Assembly (NCBI RefSeq): GCF_000298175.1
Contig: NZ_BAGZ01000008.1
Coordinates: 62,001-126,000, forward strand
Length of the DNA: 64,000 nt
Direction: 5' to 3'
DNA from: Austwickia chelonae NBRC 105200
GTDB lineage: Bacteria; Actinomycetota; Actinomycetes; Actinomycetales; Dermatophilaceae
Below are positions 43,610-51,026 of the stretch, piece by piece (within the stretch, counting starts at the first letter, position 1; each line of letters starts with the position of its first letter). Below the pieces are notes generated by a model that did no database searches, was not told where the DNA came from, and was given only the letters and a program-made list of their open reading frames with translations. The position numbers and the translations under genes were made by a program.

Positions 43610-45028
43610 TCAAGAGCGCCGCGCTGCGCGACGGCGGGGACTCACGCTCCGGGCTGCGCTGCGTGCATCCCGCCCAACAGCACTTCGCCGGGGGCCGTCT
43701 GCGTTGGCAGCGCCCTTCTGCTCTGGCTCAGCTGAACGTGCTTTGTCCTTCTCTGCCCGTAGCGCGGCGTGTCGAGCAACCTTGACCAGCGCAAAGCGCA
43801 ACAGCGGCAGAACGTCAACTCGTCTTCGCCGGAACCATGCAAGGAGCGCGGGCCCGAAGAACCAGAGAAAGATCGTCGGAGCGACGCTTGGCTCCGAGAA
43901 CAGGATCATCATCGCGGACAGGGCGAGCGCAACCGTTACGAGCGCAGGCAACGCAAGGGAGCCGATGGCGGCGCCTCGCCCTATGGTGCCCCGGGCAACG
44001 GTAGCCTGCACGAAGGCGCGCGCATAAAAACACTCTAAAAGTAGAAACGTAAGCCAAACTAAGGATCCGGCCCCGAGGCTGGTCAGATCCGGGACCTTAA
44101 GGCGAGTGGTGCTGGACCATAGCATTACAGAGACGGGCACCACGAGTGCCCACGCGGCACTCCTCTTCATATAGGCAAGCCAGGCGCGTACAATATCCTT
44201 GGCTGCATTCCATATCCTGATCTTCTTTGAATCTTCTACCCCCTCTTTGGAGAGCTCTTGCAGTCTCGACTGATTGGACTCTTTGGGCGACGCCTCTACA
44301 GGTTCAGTCGGGGCAGCTTTCGTCTGCTCTGGAAGGGCGGAATACAACCGCCGAGCCTTTTCGGCCAGTTGATTGCTCCCCTCGATGGACTTCATGAGCG
44401 CGCCTGGCGGCCGCTGCAGGGTCGCTGCGAGTGCACAGAGAACCACTGGGAATGCGAGCGCAATCGGCCCAAGCGTCGAAATCCGCTCGCAGGCCAGCGC
44501 TGAAGGGATGGCTCCCCAGCTTGCGATAGCAGAGAAATACAACGCTGCTATGGTCGTAGTTGAAAGCGCATTGGCTTCTTCGTCACTGGTGCTTTTCCAG
44601 TCTTGAAACTGAACGGCAACGAAGAGTGGTAGGCAGAATGACGCTATTGCTGCCAGCAATCCAGATGGGTCGGTGCTTGTGTTCTTTGAGCTGAAGATCC
44701 ACCCAAAGTATTCAAATGATAAGAATTGACATGTCGCTGGGCTGCTCCCCATGCAATCAACTGAGTTCCGAACGAAGGAAGCGTAAGTCAAGAGTAGGGA
44801 TGACACAAGGGAAGCAAAACACGCAGCTGCCGTGCCAATGACGACTTGATTGGGGTCATATATCTGCCTCTGTGAAGCTGCGCTATCCAACCCGTTCGCG
44901 ACCGGCGATGGCTCTCCGTCGGCCCGCGATCTTGGTGTATTTAGCTTTACAAACGGTTCCCCCAGTGCCCACGCCGCAATCCTTCCTGCCGAGACGCGTA
45001 GCCGCGTCTTCGCCATACACTCGCGCAT
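43610..45028 (-). CDS. Large membrane protein of unknown function
   Basis: Not recognised. 472 aa with eight predicted helices in two groups: about 62-86, 124-141, 158-178 and 186-204, then a cytosolic stretch of about 85 residues rich in Glu/Lys (SNQLAEKARRLYSALPEQTK), then 291-305, 320-346, 353-377 and 382-398. The last 70 residues are strongly basic (RRRRVDVLPLL; PRRRAARRS), suggesting nucleic-acid or lipid contact on the inner side. It converges on the four-helix gene, with an 88-base gap. A+T content and codon use are island-like. Confidence 0.6.
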   Translation of the reverse strand: MRECMAKTRLRVSAGRIAAWALGEPFVKLNTPRSRADGEPSPVANGLDSAASQRQIYDPNQVVIGTAAACFASLVSSLLLTYASFVRNSVDCMGSSPATCQFLSFEYFGWIFSSKNTSTDPSGLLAAIASFCLPLFVAVQFQDWKSTSDEEANALSTTTIAALYFSAIASWGAIPSALACERISTLGPIALAFPVVLCALAATLQRPPGALMKSIEGSNQLAEKARRLYSALPEQTKAAPTEPVEASPKESNQSRLQELSKEGVEDSKKIRIWNAAKDIVRAWLAYMKRSAAWALVVPVSVMLWSSTTRLKVPDLTSLGAGSLVWLTFLLLECFYARAFVQATVARGTIGRGAAIGSLALPALVTVALALSAMMILFSEPSVAPTIFLWFFGPALLAWFRRRRVDVLPLLRFALVKVARHAALRAEKDKARSAEPEQKGAANADGPRRSAVGRDARSAARSVSPRRRAARRS

Positions 45029-45121
45029 CTAAACAGGTCCTTCCGGTGCAAGCCTTCTGTTGGGCAGTATGCGCCACGGGCAGGCCAATCGCTCTCGATG
45101 GACGCTGACGACCCGGCGCTG

Positions 45122-45232
45122 AGCATCCGCAGGTCTCCGTACCCGCGTCCAGGGCGCTCCTTCGTCGCGTCGCTTCGCGATGGCTGCGCCACCCTTGACT
45201 CGGGCACTGCGTCCGGCTCCCGTGCTCCGCTA
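45122..45232. repeat. Dispersed ~110-base repeat, copy 4
   Basis: Begins GAGCATCCGCAGG and contains GTCGCGTCGCTTCGCGATGG, CACCCTTGACTCGGGC and CGTGCTCCGCTAAGG. It shares its longest identical run with copy 2. Confidence 0.6.
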
Positions 45233-45430
45233 AGGGTCGGCGGCTCTGTCTGGTCAAGGCAGGTGCGGTCACCGGGCAGCTCCCCATCGTTTTGCCCATC
45301 TTTTTGCCCCCGAGACGACCGAAGCGGTCGAAGCGCAACGAGACACAGCCGAACAAAGTGTGCAGGTGGGGCCGCTAATACAGCGCACAACCAAACCAAC
45401 CCGAAGCGCCACGAGTCGAAACAGAAGGGC

Positions 45431-45457
45431 GAGGGTTTGGGCCTCTTCTCCAGCTCT
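45431..45457. repeat. Degraded third copy of the tRNA-Thr attachment repeat
   Basis: GAGGGTTTGGGCC followed by TCTTCTCCAGCTCT matches the tRNA T-arm and acceptor end at 23 of 27 positions. It would mark the outer end of island B and an older integration. Confidence 0.5.
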
Positions 45458-45555
45458 ATCGCTGAGTGGCAGTTACCGGGGCCTTCGCGTAGTGGAACCC
45501 GCTGATATTGCTAAGGCAGCCCGGGCGAAATGCAGTAGGGCGTCTTGGTGTGCCG

Positions 45556-46119
45556 TCAGGCGCCGGTGACGACTCGGATGAAGGTGACCGGGCGGGCCGT
45601 GTCGTTGAGATAGGCGTAACGCTGATCGGTCCGGATGGTGGTGGTCTGCCCGGATGCTACGACAAGTTGTTCGTCCTCCAGGACGAGAGTGAGCGTTCCG
45701 GAGAGGACGTGGTGGATCTCCTGGGCGCCGAGTCGATCAGGTTCCGCCTCGTAACGCACCTGAGGGTTGAGTGTCCAACGCCACAGCTCGGCGCGAGGGT
45801 CGATCGTCGCGCTGAGCAAGAGCGCCCGACTGTCGCCAGGTCCTTGCCAGGCGAGTATTCCCTCCATTGCGTGAGGCACCGGTTCCGCTTCAGGAAGGGC
45901 GATGGCGGCGAAGTCGGTGCCCAGGCCGTGAGCGATACGGTCGATGGTGGCGAGGCTCGGATTGGCCTGGCCCAGCTCGATCTGGGTCAGCATCCGCCGA
46001 CTCAGCCCGCTGACATCGGCCAACCGCTGCACACTCCAGCCGCGCTGCTTGCGCATATCCCGTATCCGGCGACCGATGCGAAGGACGAATGTCGACGCGG
46101 CCGCCATCTGCTCACCCAT
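45556..46119 (-). CDS. XRE-cupin transcriptional regulator
   Basis: About 187 aa with an N-terminal XRE helix-turn-helix (RRIRDMRKQRGWSVQRLADV and SGLSRRMLTQIELGQANPSL) and a C-terminal cupin (EIHHVLSGTLTLVLEDEQLV). Such proteins sense a small metabolite in the cupin and control a neighbouring catabolic or biosynthetic gene. ATG candidates are 46140, 46128, 46119 and 46107. A minus-strand TATAAT lies at 46127-46132, so transcription would start near 46119-46120 and ATG 46119 could be leaderless; the earlier ATGs would lie inside the promoter. It is divergent from the aminotransferase gene. Confidence 0.85.
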   Translation of the reverse strand: MGEQMAAASTFVLRIGRRIRDMRKQRGWSVQRLADVSGLSRRMLTQIELGQANPSLATIDRIAHGLGTDFAAIALPEAEPVPHAMEGILAWQGPGDSRALLLSATIDPRAELWRWTLNPQVRYEAEPDRLGAQEIHHVLSGTLTLVLEDEQLVVASGQTTTIRTDQRYAYLNDTARPVTFIRVVTGA

Positions 46120-46121
46120 GA

Positions 46122-46180
46122 CGCGCATTATAGTGCGCAAAACTATTGTCCCTCAGTAATAATGCGCAGTATAGTGCTCA
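46122..46180. promoter_or_regulatory. Paired operators with divergent promoters
   Basis: Two related elements, CGCGCATTATAGTGCGCA (46122-46139) and ATGCGCAGTATAGTGCTCA (46162-46180), lie 40 bases apart. Each is a near-palindrome of TGCGCA/TGCGC[A] around a TATA[A/G]T core, so each covers a -10 box: TATAAT on the minus strand (46127-46132) and TATAGT on the plus strand (46170-46175). The XRE-cupin protein probably binds here and controls both genes. Confidence 0.65.
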
Positions 46181-46307
46181 TTCATGCGGGTTGCCCCGAA
46201 TCCTCAAGCGCCTGAGCACACGCCCTGCCATTCCCTCAGGTGCGAGATGAGCGACAGTACGCCGGCCTGGGCCGCAGCGCGGAACATCAAGAGCACAGAG
46301 GACGGAC

Positions 46308-47435
46308 ATGGTGCAGATCAAGGAATTCGCCGTCGAACAGTGGATGAACGAGTACGAGGAGACATGCCGGTACAACCTGGCCGAAACCTGCGTGCGCTCC
46401 TTGACCACCGGTGACCTGTTGAAACTGTCGGGACGCAGGGAAGAAGTGCTGGCAGAACTGGAAGCCACACAGCTGACATACGGACCGATCACCGGGAGCC
46501 CACGGCTGCGCGCGCTGATCGCAGACCTCTACGAGAAACAACGCCCTGAGAACGTGCTCGTCACGCACGGCGCTGTCGGTGCGAATGCCCTGGTGCACGC
46601 CACGCTCGTGGAACCGGGGGACCACGTGGTCACGGTCGTGCCCACCTACCAGCAGCACTACTCCATCCCGGCCAGCTATGGTGCGCGCGTCTCCCCTCTT
46701 CGCCTGCGGGAGAACCAAGGTTGGCTGCCAGATCTGGACGAGCTGGAGCGACTGACCACGGACGACACCCGGCTGATCGCGATCAACAACCCGAACAATC
46801 CCACGGGCGCGCTCATCGACGAGCAAGGACTTCGGCGCATCGCCCAGATCGCAGACCGGGTGGGGGCGTGGGTGTTGTGCGACGAGGTCTATCGAGGGAT
46901 CGACCAGGACGGCGACGGGGTCACCGCCTCGATCGCGGACCTCTACGTCCGAGGCATCTCCACCGGAAGCATGTCCAAGCCGTTCTCCCTGGCAGGCCTC
47001 CGCCTGGGATGGATCGTGGGCGCCACAGACCTCCTGGACCGGGTGGCCGTCCACCGCGACTACACCACCATCAGTGTGGGACGCATCGATGACGCACTGG
47101 CGGCACTGGCCCTGGAACACCGACAGGTGATCCTCGACCGTGCCCGCCGGATTGTCCGGACCAACCTTGCGATCCTCGACGCATGGGTGGCCGGCCGCCC
47201 AGACGTCCACTACGTCAAGCCTCGCGGCGGTACCACCGCCCTGTTGCGATACGAGGCACCGCTGGACTCCTACGAGTTCTGCACCCGTCTGCTCAAAGAG
47301 ACCGGCGTCATGCTCACCCCCGGCGCAGCCTTCGACCTCGAACGGACTGTCCGCATCGGCTACGCCGATGACACCGAAACCCTGATGACTGGCCTTCGCC
47401 TGATGGGCCAGTTCCTGGACGGAAATCAGCCCTAG
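46308..47435 (+). CDS. PLP-dependent aminotransferase (class I/II)
   Basis: Fold-type I PLP enzyme of 375 aa. The PLP Lys is Lys224 in GISTGSMSKPFSLAGLRLGW, the ring-stacking and ring-nitrogen contacts are in LVTHGAVGANAL and LCDEVYRG (Asp192), and the Asn loop is NNPNNPTGAL. Overall it resembles aspartate/aromatic aminotransferases and the related capreomycidine-synthase-like group; the substrate cannot be told. ATG 46308 follows GAGGAC. The upstream leader of about 130 bases is unusually long. It is controlled from the paired operators shared with the XRE-cupin gene. Confidence 0.88.
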   Translation: MVQIKEFAVEQWMNEYEETCRYNLAETCVRSLTTGDLLKLSGRREEVLAELEATQLTYGPITGSPRLRALIADLYEKQRPENVLVTHGAVGANALVHATLVEPGDHVVTVVPTYQQHYSIPASYGARVSPLRLRENQGWLPDLDELERLTTDDTRLIAINNPNNPTGALIDEQGLRRIAQIADRVGAWVLCDEVYRGIDQDGDGVTASIADLYVRGISTGSMSKPFSLAGLRLGWIVGATDLLDRVAVHRDYTTISVGRIDDALAALALEHRQVILDRARRIVRTNLAILDAWVAGRPDVHYVKPRGGTTALLRYEAPLDSYEFCTRLLKETGVMLTPGAAFDLERTVRIGYADDTETLMTGLRLMGQFLDGNQP

Positions 47436-47603
47436 TGATAGAAGCGGCGTTTATCGCGTGACTTATACGGGTAACATGTGGCGCGAGCGATGCAAAGAGA
47501 GTTGCGCGCGACTGCCAAGACAGTGGCAGAGGATCGAGCTTCCCGTAGGTTCGACGTCGGTGGTCCAGCGTCGCCATCAGAAATCTGCTGATCTCGGCAG
47601 GAC

Positions 47604-47963
47604 ATGTCGATGAAACTTGGAGCGGCCTTGAAGAGCATCCGAGCTATTATCTGCGGCACCGGAACTGTCCTGTTCATCTCAGGGGTGCTCCTCTACCTTT
47701 ATGGCAACAAGAGCATCAGCTTCGCTCTCATTCTGCTCGGAGTGATCGAGATACTTGTCTCGACAATTTTTTTGAAAAAAATCCCAGAAAGCGCCGTCGG
47801 GGAGACGGAGCATGAAGTCGCCCATCGAGTAGTCGATGTCACATACATATTAGCCGGTTTGACTCTGGCCTATTTTCTTGACAATTGGTTCTTGGTGGGG
47901 CTGTCAACCCCAGGAATGGTGGCCTTCTACATCAGAAACTCACGCCGTCGAGTGACTGCCTGA
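47604..47963 (+). CDS. Small membrane protein of unknown function
   Basis: Not recognised. 119 aa with helices at about 12-33 (RAIICGTGTVLFISGVLLYL), 37-56 (ISFALILLGVIEILVSTIF) and 75-100 (VVDVTYILAGLTLAYFLDNW), perhaps a short fourth. Charged loop KKIPESAVGETEHEVAHR lies between the second and third. Base composition is A+T-rich compared with the next genes, so it may belong to the accessory region. ATG 47604 or ATG 47610 may be the start. Confidence 0.55.
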   Translation: MSMKLGAALKSIRAIICGTGTVLFISGVLLYLYGNKSISFALILLGVIEILVSTIFLKKIPESAVGETEHEVAHRVVDVTYILAGLTLAYFLDNWFLVGLSTPGMVAFYIRNSRRRVTA

Positions 47964-48086
47964 AAAAGAAGATGCCCGGTCGCCCGAGGGTCAACGCGGG
48001 ACCGATTGCGGTCAACGCACGGCGTCGCCGGAAAATATCCACCGTCCGCTCAAGAAAAGGCCCGAACCGGCACAGCGAGGTCACCT

Positions 48087-48683
48087 ATGGTCGACAAGAC
48101 ACCCGACGGGCGACATATCGTCGTCGGCGGCCGCCGCTGGCGAGCCACCGACCCCGCCATCCCCGACGCGCTACGCACCGAACTGGTCGCCGAACTCATG
48201 CAAGCCCGCAGACTCGTCCGCACCGACCCCACCAGCGCACGCCCCCGCGTCTCCGACGCGAAAGTAGCCCTCGGGGAACGCGGCGAACCCTGGTGGGAAC
48301 CACCGACACGACAAGGACAAAGCGACCGTGCAGCAGCAGCCATCCGTGCCCTGCTCCGCCGACGCGCAGAAGGAACGATCTGCCCCAGCGAAATCGCCCG
48401 CATCATCGGCGGCACCGACTGGCGCGAAAGCCTCGACCTGGTCCGCGAAGTAGCCCGAGAACTAGCCGCCGCCGACATCGTGCGCATCCAACAGAAAGGC
48501 CTCGTCGTCGACCCCGCGAAGACACGCGGCCCGATCAGAATCGGACCAGGCGACCGCCTCACCCCGCCCGAGCCGCGAACCACCGAGAAAGCAACCCCAA
48601 CAGACACCCAGCCTCGCACCCCGACCGGCGAAGACGTCGCCGACAAAACAGCTGCCGATGCGGACGGCCGCCCATCGGACTAG
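48087..48683 (+). CDS. DUF3253 domain protein
   Basis: 198 aa with a central DUF3253 domain, a winged-helix-like module: AAIRALLRRRAEGTICPSEI and ARIIGGTDWRESLDLVREVA, then ADIVRIQQKGLVVDP. An N-terminal part (GRHIVVGGRRWRATDPAIPD) resembles the short domain often fused to DUF3253 in actinobacteria. Acidic/Pro-rich disordered tail of about 40 residues. ATG 48087 has GCGAGG upstream. Function unknown; the fold suggests nucleic-acid binding. It precedes the glycosyltransferase operon by 87 bases. Confidence 0.8.
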   Translation: MVDKTPDGRHIVVGGRRWRATDPAIPDALRTELVAELMQARRLVRTDPTSARPRVSDAKVALGERGEPWWEPPTRQGQSDRAAAAIRALLRRRAEGTICPSEIARIIGGTDWRESLDLVREVARELAAADIVRIQQKGLVVDPAKTRGPIRIGPGDRLTPPEPRTTEKATPTDTQPRTPTGEDVADKTAADADGRPSD

Positions 48684-48688
48684 TGTCC

Positions 48689-48698
48689 GACATATGTC
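48689..48698. promoter_or_regulatory. Palindrome in the leader of the glycosyltransferase operon
   Basis: GACATATGTC is a perfect 10-base palindrome in a short A+T-rich island (TGTCCGACATATGTCAATAATC) just ahead of the operon. It may be part of the promoter or an operator. Confidence 0.35.
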
Positions 48699-48770
48699 AA
48701 TAATCAGACACCTGACCGTGATTGGCGCTGCGCCATCCGAGCGACGCCACCCGCCGACAGCGGCCCGACC

Positions 48771-51026
48771 TTGACAGCCCTCCGGCTGGCAGTCCTCGGC
48801 CCGACCCGACACCCGATCGCCTCACCATTCGTCGGTGGACAAGAAGCCCTGGTAGCCACGACCACCCGAGGCCTACGCGCCCGCGGACACCACGTACTCC
48901 TCTACGCAGCAGCCGGCTCCGACCCAGACCTCGCCGACGAACTCATCCAGTTCCCCACCCTGCCCACACTGAGCGCCATCGCCGCACTCGACCCCCACCT
49001 GCCCGAACCCCAATTCTTCGCCGACCACCACGCACTCGACGGTGCCATGCGAAACCTCCTGACACGCACCGACATCGACGCCGTGCTCAACCACAGCCTC
49101 CACCCGACACCAGTTCTGCTGGCCCCCCTCATCCGCCAAATCCTCGGCGCACCGACCCTCACCACCCTCCACACCCCACCGATCCCCTGGCTCGACGCCG
49201 CCCTCGCCCTCGCCGGACACCAATCCCGCCAGATCGCCGTCAGCGCCGCCCTCGCCCGACAATGGACCTCACCACCACGGCGCCCGGACGTCATCCTCAA
49301 CGGCATCTGCCTCGACGAATTCACCCCCGGCCCCGGCGGCCCCGACCTGTGCTGGATAGGCCGGATCACCCCCGAAAAAGGCGCCCACCTCGCCATCCGA
49401 GCAGCAGCCGCCGCCGGATACCGCCTTCACCTCTGCGGCCCGATCTACGACAACGACTACTTCCACCGCCACATCTCACCCCACATCGGACCAGACGTCC
49501 GCTACCACGGACACCTCAGCAACCAACAGGTGTCGAACATCGTCGGCACATGCGCCGCACTGCTCGTCACCCCCAGATGGGAAGAACCCTTCGGTCTCGT
49601 CGCCGCCGAAGGACCACTCTGCGGCACCCCCGTCGTCGCCCTGGCCCGCGGCGGACTGAAAGAAGTGGTCACCGCACACACCGGCGTACTCGTCGCCGAC
49701 AACGGAGACGACGACACCACCCTCACCGCACGACTGGCACAAGCGATCCCCCAAGCCACCGCACTCTCCCGGCAACAAGCCTGCGCCACCGCCAGAACCA
49801 CCCTCGGCGCCGACCGCATGCTCGACCAATACGAAGAACTCATCGCAGAAGAACTCACCACCCGGGCCGACATCAGAATGCTGAACCGGAAAACACCCCG
49901 ACCCAGCCCCGACGACACCACCCGGCACCCGAAAACCCCACCCACCCGAGTCCAAGCCATCCCCGCCGGACACCCCTACACCCGGACGATCGCCACCGCC
50001 TGCACCGAAGAACTCACCACCTTCCTCCACGACCCACCGATCCCCGGCGCACCCCCCGGGCAATGGTGGCCACACCCAGCCCTCGAAGAGAACTGGATCA
50101 GAACACACGCCGACCGAATCGACGTCGTCCACCTCCACTTCGGATTCGAACACCGCACCCCCGAACAGATCCGACGATGGACCGGCGCACTCCACGACAC
50201 ATCCACCGCCCTCGTACTCACCGTGCACGACCTGACCAACCCCCACCTGACCCACCCCGCAGAACACGCCCGCTACGCAGAAAACCTCCGACTGCTCACC
50301 GCCGCAGCCGACGACATCCTCACCCTCACCCCCGGAGCCGCCACCCAGATACACGCCCGCTGGGGACGCACCGCCACCGTCCACCCCCACCCCCACCTGG
50401 TGAACCGGACCTGGCTGAACCGCGAACGACCCGAACACGACGGCTGGGTGGTCGGAACACACCTGAAAAGCCTGCGCGCCAACATCGACCTCCACAGCGC
50501 CATACGAGAACTCCCCACCGCCGTCAGCCGCATCCCCGGCGCCCGACTACGCCTCCACCTCCACACCGACGCACTCCACAAGAACCACCCCCGCCACAAC
50601 ACCGAACTGGCCAGCCTCGTCGCCAACCCACCCGACACCGTGGAAATCCTCGTCCACGACCCCCTCGACGACACACAACTGTGGAACGACCTCCTCGACG
50701 CCGACCTGGCCGTCCTGCCCTACCGCAGCGGCACCCACTCCGGCTGGCTCGAGATGTGCCACGACCTCGGCACCCCCGTCCTCGTCCCCAGCACCACCGG
50801 ACACCTGGCCGAACAACGCCCCGCCTGGACCTGGAACCCCCACACCGACGGCGACCTCGAACGCGCACTCCGAGCAGCCCTCTCCGCACACACCGCAGGA
50901 CTCCGCGCCACCCGCCCGACAACACGACGACGCACCGAAGAACTCACCCGGATCGCCACCCTCCACGAACGCATCTACACGCGACTACGGTCACACAACA
51001 GACTCCCCCGGGAAGTCGGCGCATGA
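48771..51026 (+). CDS. Double glycosyltransferase (two GT-B domains in one chain)
   Basis: 751 aa, soluble. Residues 1-365 form a GT4-type glycosyltransferase: HPIASPFVGGQEALVATTTR at the acceptor side and EEPFGLVAAEGPLCGTPVVA for the donor site. After a disordered linker (about 370-400) a second GT-B-like unit covers 400-740, with VDVVHLHFGFEHRTPEQIRR and PYRSGTHSGWLEMCHDLGTP. The start is TTG 48771, as no ATG or GTG fits; the SD is poor. It overlaps the next gene by ATGA. Sequence is extremely C-rich at third positions. The four-gene operon probably builds a surface polysaccharide or glycoconjugate. Confidence 0.8.
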   Translation: MTALRLAVLGPTRHPIASPFVGGQEALVATTTRGLRARGHHVLLYAAAGSDPDLADELIQFPTLPTLSAIAALDPHLPEPQFFADHHALDGAMRNLLTRTDIDAVLNHSLHPTPVLLAPLIRQILGAPTLTTLHTPPIPWLDAALALAGHQSRQIAVSAALARQWTSPPRRPDVILNGICLDEFTPGPGGPDLCWIGRITPEKGAHLAIRAAAAAGYRLHLCGPIYDNDYFHRHISPHIGPDVRYHGHLSNQQVSNIVGTCAALLVTPRWEEPFGLVAAEGPLCGTPVVALARGGLKEVVTAHTGVLVADNGDDDTTLTARLAQAIPQATALSRQQACATARTTLGADRMLDQYEELIAEELTTRADIRMLNRKTPRPSPDDTTRHPKTPPTRVQAIPAGHPYTRTIATACTEELTTFLHDPPIPGAPPGQWWPHPALEENWIRTHADRIDVVHLHFGFEHRTPEQIRRWTGALHDTSTALVLTVHDLTNPHLTHPAEHARYAENLRLLTAAADDILTLTPGAATQIHARWGRTATVHPHPHLVNRTWLNRERPEHDGWVVGTHLKSLRANIDLHSAIRELPTAVSRIPGARLRLHLHTDALHKNHPRHNTELASLVANPPDTVEILVHDPLDDTQLWNDLLDADLAVLPYRSGTHSGWLEMCHDLGTPVLVPSTTGHLAEQRPAWTWNPHTDGDLERALRAALSAHTAGLRATRPTTRRRTEELTRIATLHERIYTRLRSHNRLPREVGA

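Larger units (their letters stand above)
40764..45457. mobile_element. Second element stacked behind island A (island B)
   Basis: About 4.7 kb from the second attachment repeat to a degraded third one (23 of 27 bases at 45431-45457). It opens with its own decayed integrase remnant, in the same orientation and place relative to the repeat as in island A. It carries a broken GntR gene, a cytosolic/membrane gene pair and a large membrane protein gene, all with atypical composition. Confidence 0.6.
45029..45555. other. Right end of island B
   Basis: A 527-base stretch without a supportable gene. It holds dispersed repeat copy 4 (45122-45232) and the degraded third attachment repeat (45431-45457). 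The sequence between them shows no coding signal. Confidence 0.5.

Noticed and set aside
48722-51022. In-frame extension that would make the GT28-GT2 protein 1414 aa long
   Set aside because: It overlaps the double glycosyltransferase gene in another frame and reads as Arg/Pro/His/Thr-rich shadow sequence; the ATGA overlap at 51023 gives a natural start.
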